From Acidobacteriota bacterium (lineage in GTDB: Bacteria; Acidobacteriota; Terriglobia; UBA7540): a stretch of 7,309 nucleotides of DNA. The position numbers were made by a program, and so were the translations under genes. The stretch lies in the NCBI GenBank assembly GCA_021784615.1, contig JAJYHU010000156.1, forward strand, positions 1-7,309, read 5' to 3'. This document shows positions 5,453 through 7,309 of this stretch, one piece after another (within the stretch, counting starts at the first letter, position 1; the number at the start of each line of letters is the position of its first letter). Below the pieces are notes generated by a model. It did not search any database. It worked only from the letters and a program-made list of their open reading frames with translations, and had not been told where the DNA came from.

Positions 5453-7309
5453 TGGAATATAAGTATCTCTCAAAACTCGATTCACCAGCGGACCTGAAAA
5501 AAGTGCCTCGCGAAGAGTTGCCCAAGGTCGCAGAGGAACTCCGCAACTACCTGATTTCCGTGGTATCCAAAGTGGGCGGCCACCTGGCTTCCAGCCTCGG
5601 CGCAGTGGAATTGACGCTCGCCTTACATTACTTTTTTGATACGCCCAAGGACAAGATTGTCTGGGATGTGGGGCACCAGGCCTACGGCCATAAAGTTCTC
5701 ACCGGGCGCCGGGACCGCTTGCCCACCGTTCGTCAGTACGGAGGAATTTCCGGCTTTCCGGTGCGGGACGAAAGTCCCTATGACACTTTCAACGTTGCGC
5801 ACGCCGGCACGGCCATCTCCGGAGCGCTTGGCATGGCCGTGGCGCGAGACTTGAAAGGCGAAGATTTCCAGGTAATCGCGGTGGTAGGTGATGCCGGGCT
5901 CACAGCCGGCCTTGAACTCGAGGGAATCAATAACCTCGGTACGCTTCAGAAAAAGCTCCTGGTCGTTTTGAATGACAATGAAATGTCCATTTCACCGAAC
6001 GTAGGAGCAATCGCCGGCTATTTAAACAGAGTCGTCCATGGCCAGGCCTACCATCGAATTACGCAAGAAGCTGAAAAGATGATCTTAACGGTACCGCATC
6101 TTGGCCCGCGGCTGCTGAAGCTCTCGAAGGACCTGGTCGAATCCGCAAAGACGGCATTGATTCCGGGTCTGGTTTTTGAAGAGCTGGGGTTTGATTACGT
6201 GGGACCGGTAAACGGCCATAGCATCGATGAACTTCTGGATGCTTTTGCAAAAGTGAAGGACAATGCCAAACCCACTCTCTTGCATGTCGTCACCCAAAAG
6301 GGCAAGGGTTATCCCCATGCGGAAAAGCTGCCCGTAAAGTTCCACGGCGTAACCCAGTTTGACGTCGCAACGGGAGCTTTTCGGAAAGCCCCGGCCACGG
6401 CGCCCAGCTACACTTCGATTTTCGGCAAGACGGTGTGCGATCTGGCAGAGAAGGACCTGCGGGTTGTGGCGATCACGGCTGCGATGTCCGAAGGAACGGG
6501 ATTGGTGGACTTCTCCAAACGTTTCCCGGAGCGTTTTTTTGACGTGGGAATCGCCGAGCAGCACGCGGTGACGTTTGCCTGCGGCCTGGCCTGTGAAGGG
6601 ATGCGTCCGGTCGTGGCCATCTATTCCACGTTTCTCCAGCGCGCCTACGACCAGGTGATGCACGACGCTTGCCTGATGCGGCTTCCGGTCGTTTTGGCTC
6701 TTGACCGGGCAGGCATCGTGGGCGCCGACGGCCCCACCCACCATGGCCTCTACGATCTCGCCTACCTCTCACCTCTTCCCGGCATGGTGATTATGGCGCC
6801 CAAGGACGAAAACGAGCTCCGCCACATGCTGGCAACGGCTGTCAATCTGAACGGACCCTCTGCGGTGCGCTATCCTCGCGGCAACGGCTTCGGTGTCGCC
6901 CTCGACCCGAAGTTAAAGCAGTTGGAAATCGGCAAGAGTGAAATCCTTCGCGAAGGAAGCGACATTGCGATCCTGGCGCTGGGCAGCATGGTCTATCCCG
7001 CCCTTGAGGCCGCCGAACGGCTGGACTCGATCGGCATTCACGCAACGGTGATTAACGCCCGATTCGCAAAACCTCTCGACGAAGAACTGATCTGCTGCCT
7101 GGCGGCGGAAAAACAATTTCTGGTGACGGTGGAAGAAGGAACGGAGCGAGGCGGGTTCGGTTCCGCGGCTGCCACGCTCCTGCACGACCGGCGAATCCCC
7201 GCGAGCCTGGTGCGGATTGCGGTTCCAGACCGGATCATTCCCCACGGCGCGCCGAACCTTTTGCATGCCAAATACGGTTTGGACGCCGACGGAATTGTGG
7301 AAAGGATTC
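5452..7309 (+). CDS. dxs: 1-deoxy-D-xylulose-5-phosphate synthase (3' partial, nearly complete)
   Basis: This thiamine-diphosphate enzyme condenses pyruvate and glyceraldehyde 3-phosphate, the first step of the MEP isoprenoid pathway. The frame is open to the window edge and 619 codons are visible; E. coli Dxs has 620 residues, so only a short tail is missing. Conserved residues include H44 (GGHLAS), H75 (WDVGHQAYGHK), D147 with N176 and M178 (LNDNEMSISPNVGA) for magnesium, Y287 (GKGY), E369 (IAEQHAV) for cofactor activation, R397 (STFLQRAYDQ), D426 and H430 (GADGPTHHG), and RYPRG (473-477). The cofactor-binding and transketolase-like pyrimidine domains are both intact, as is most of the C-terminal domain. 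Two cofactor-contact segments are unusual: residues 115-121 read VAHAGTA where E. coli has VGHSSTS, and 146-149 read GDAG where the family has GDG plus a small residue. The rest is so well conserved that an active enzyme is still likely. The ATG has a good ribosome binding site and overlaps the ispA stop. Dxs also supplies the precursor for thiamine and pyridoxal phosphate in many bacteria. Confidence 0.95.
   Translation, partial: MEYKYLSKLDSPADLKKVPREELPKVAEELRNYLISVVSKVGGHLASSLGAVELTLALHYFFDTPKDKIVWDVGHQAYGHKVLTGRRDRLPTVRQYGGISGFPVRDESPYDTFNVAHAGTAISGALGMAVARDLKGEDFQVIAVVGDAGLTAGLELEGINNLGTLQKKLLVVLNDNEMSISPNVGAIAGYLNRVVHGQAYHRITQEAEKMILTVPHLGPRLLKLSKDLVESAKTALIPGLVFEELGFDYVGPVNGHSIDELLDAFAKVKDNAKPTLLHVVTQKGKGYPHAEKLPVKFHGVTQFDVATGAFRKAPATAPSYTSIFGKTVCDLAEKDLRVVAITAAMSEGTGLVDFSKRFPERFFDVGIAEQHAVTFACGLACEGMRPVVAIYSTFLQRAYDQVMHDACLMRLPVVLALDRAGIVGADGPTHHGLYDLAYLSPLPGMVIMAPKDENELRHMLATAVNLNGPSAVRYPRGNGFGVALDPKLKQLEIGKSEILREGSDIAILALGSMVYPALEAAERLDSIGIHATVINARFAKPLDEELICCLAAEKQFLVTVEEGTERGGFGSAAATLLHDRRIPASLVRIAVPDRIIPHGAPNLLHAKYGLDADGIVERI

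Noticed and set aside
6085..6744. A 219-codon open frame antisense to dxs
   Set aside because: There is no family resemblance and it lies wholly opposite conserved dxs sequence, so it is a shadow.

Overview
The window is ordinary, densely coded bacterial chromosome of fairly high GC content (judged by eye), with GTG and TTG start codons in use. It holds parts or all of six protein genes and no RNA gene, mobile element or CRISPR array that I can see. The bifunctional methyltransferase/MTHFR fusion, the PDZ-containing M61 peptidase and the xseB-ispA-dxs order suggest a Gram-negative-type environmental bacterium. Acidobacteriota is my best guess, but this is inference and not secure.

Layout. 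Positions 1-1556 (+) hold the C-terminal majority of an M61 (glycyl aminopeptidase-like) metallopeptidase with a PDZ domain; its N-terminus lies outside the window. It converges, 19 bases apart, on a DedA-family membrane protein gene (1576-2190, -). A 161-base divergent intergenic region (2191-2351) follows. It contains a plausible promoter for dedA, a short tandem repeat, and a possible extended -10 element almost touching the GTG start of the next gene.

From 2352 to the end, four + strand genes form a probable operon. These are a homocysteine S-methyltransferase/methylenetetrahydrofolate reductase fusion (2352-4259), xseB (4293-4559), ispA (4556-5452) and dxs (5452 to beyond 7309). xseB/ispA overlap by 4 bases (TTGA) and ispA/dxs by 1 base (TGATG), so translation is probably coupled. 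Dxs makes 1-deoxy-D-xylulose 5-phosphate, the entry step of the MEP isoprenoid pathway, and IspA condenses the C5 products into farnesyl diphosphate. XseB is the small subunit of exonuclease VII and is a common genomic passenger with these genes. The fusion at the head of the operon links one-carbon metabolism to methionine synthesis.

I do not see a previously undescribed system. The points most worth a second look are substitutions in the thiamine-diphosphate-binding segments of Dxs, an Arg in place of the usual substrate-binding Gln in the MTHFR domain, and a possibly leaderless GTG start preceded by an 11-base tandem repeat.
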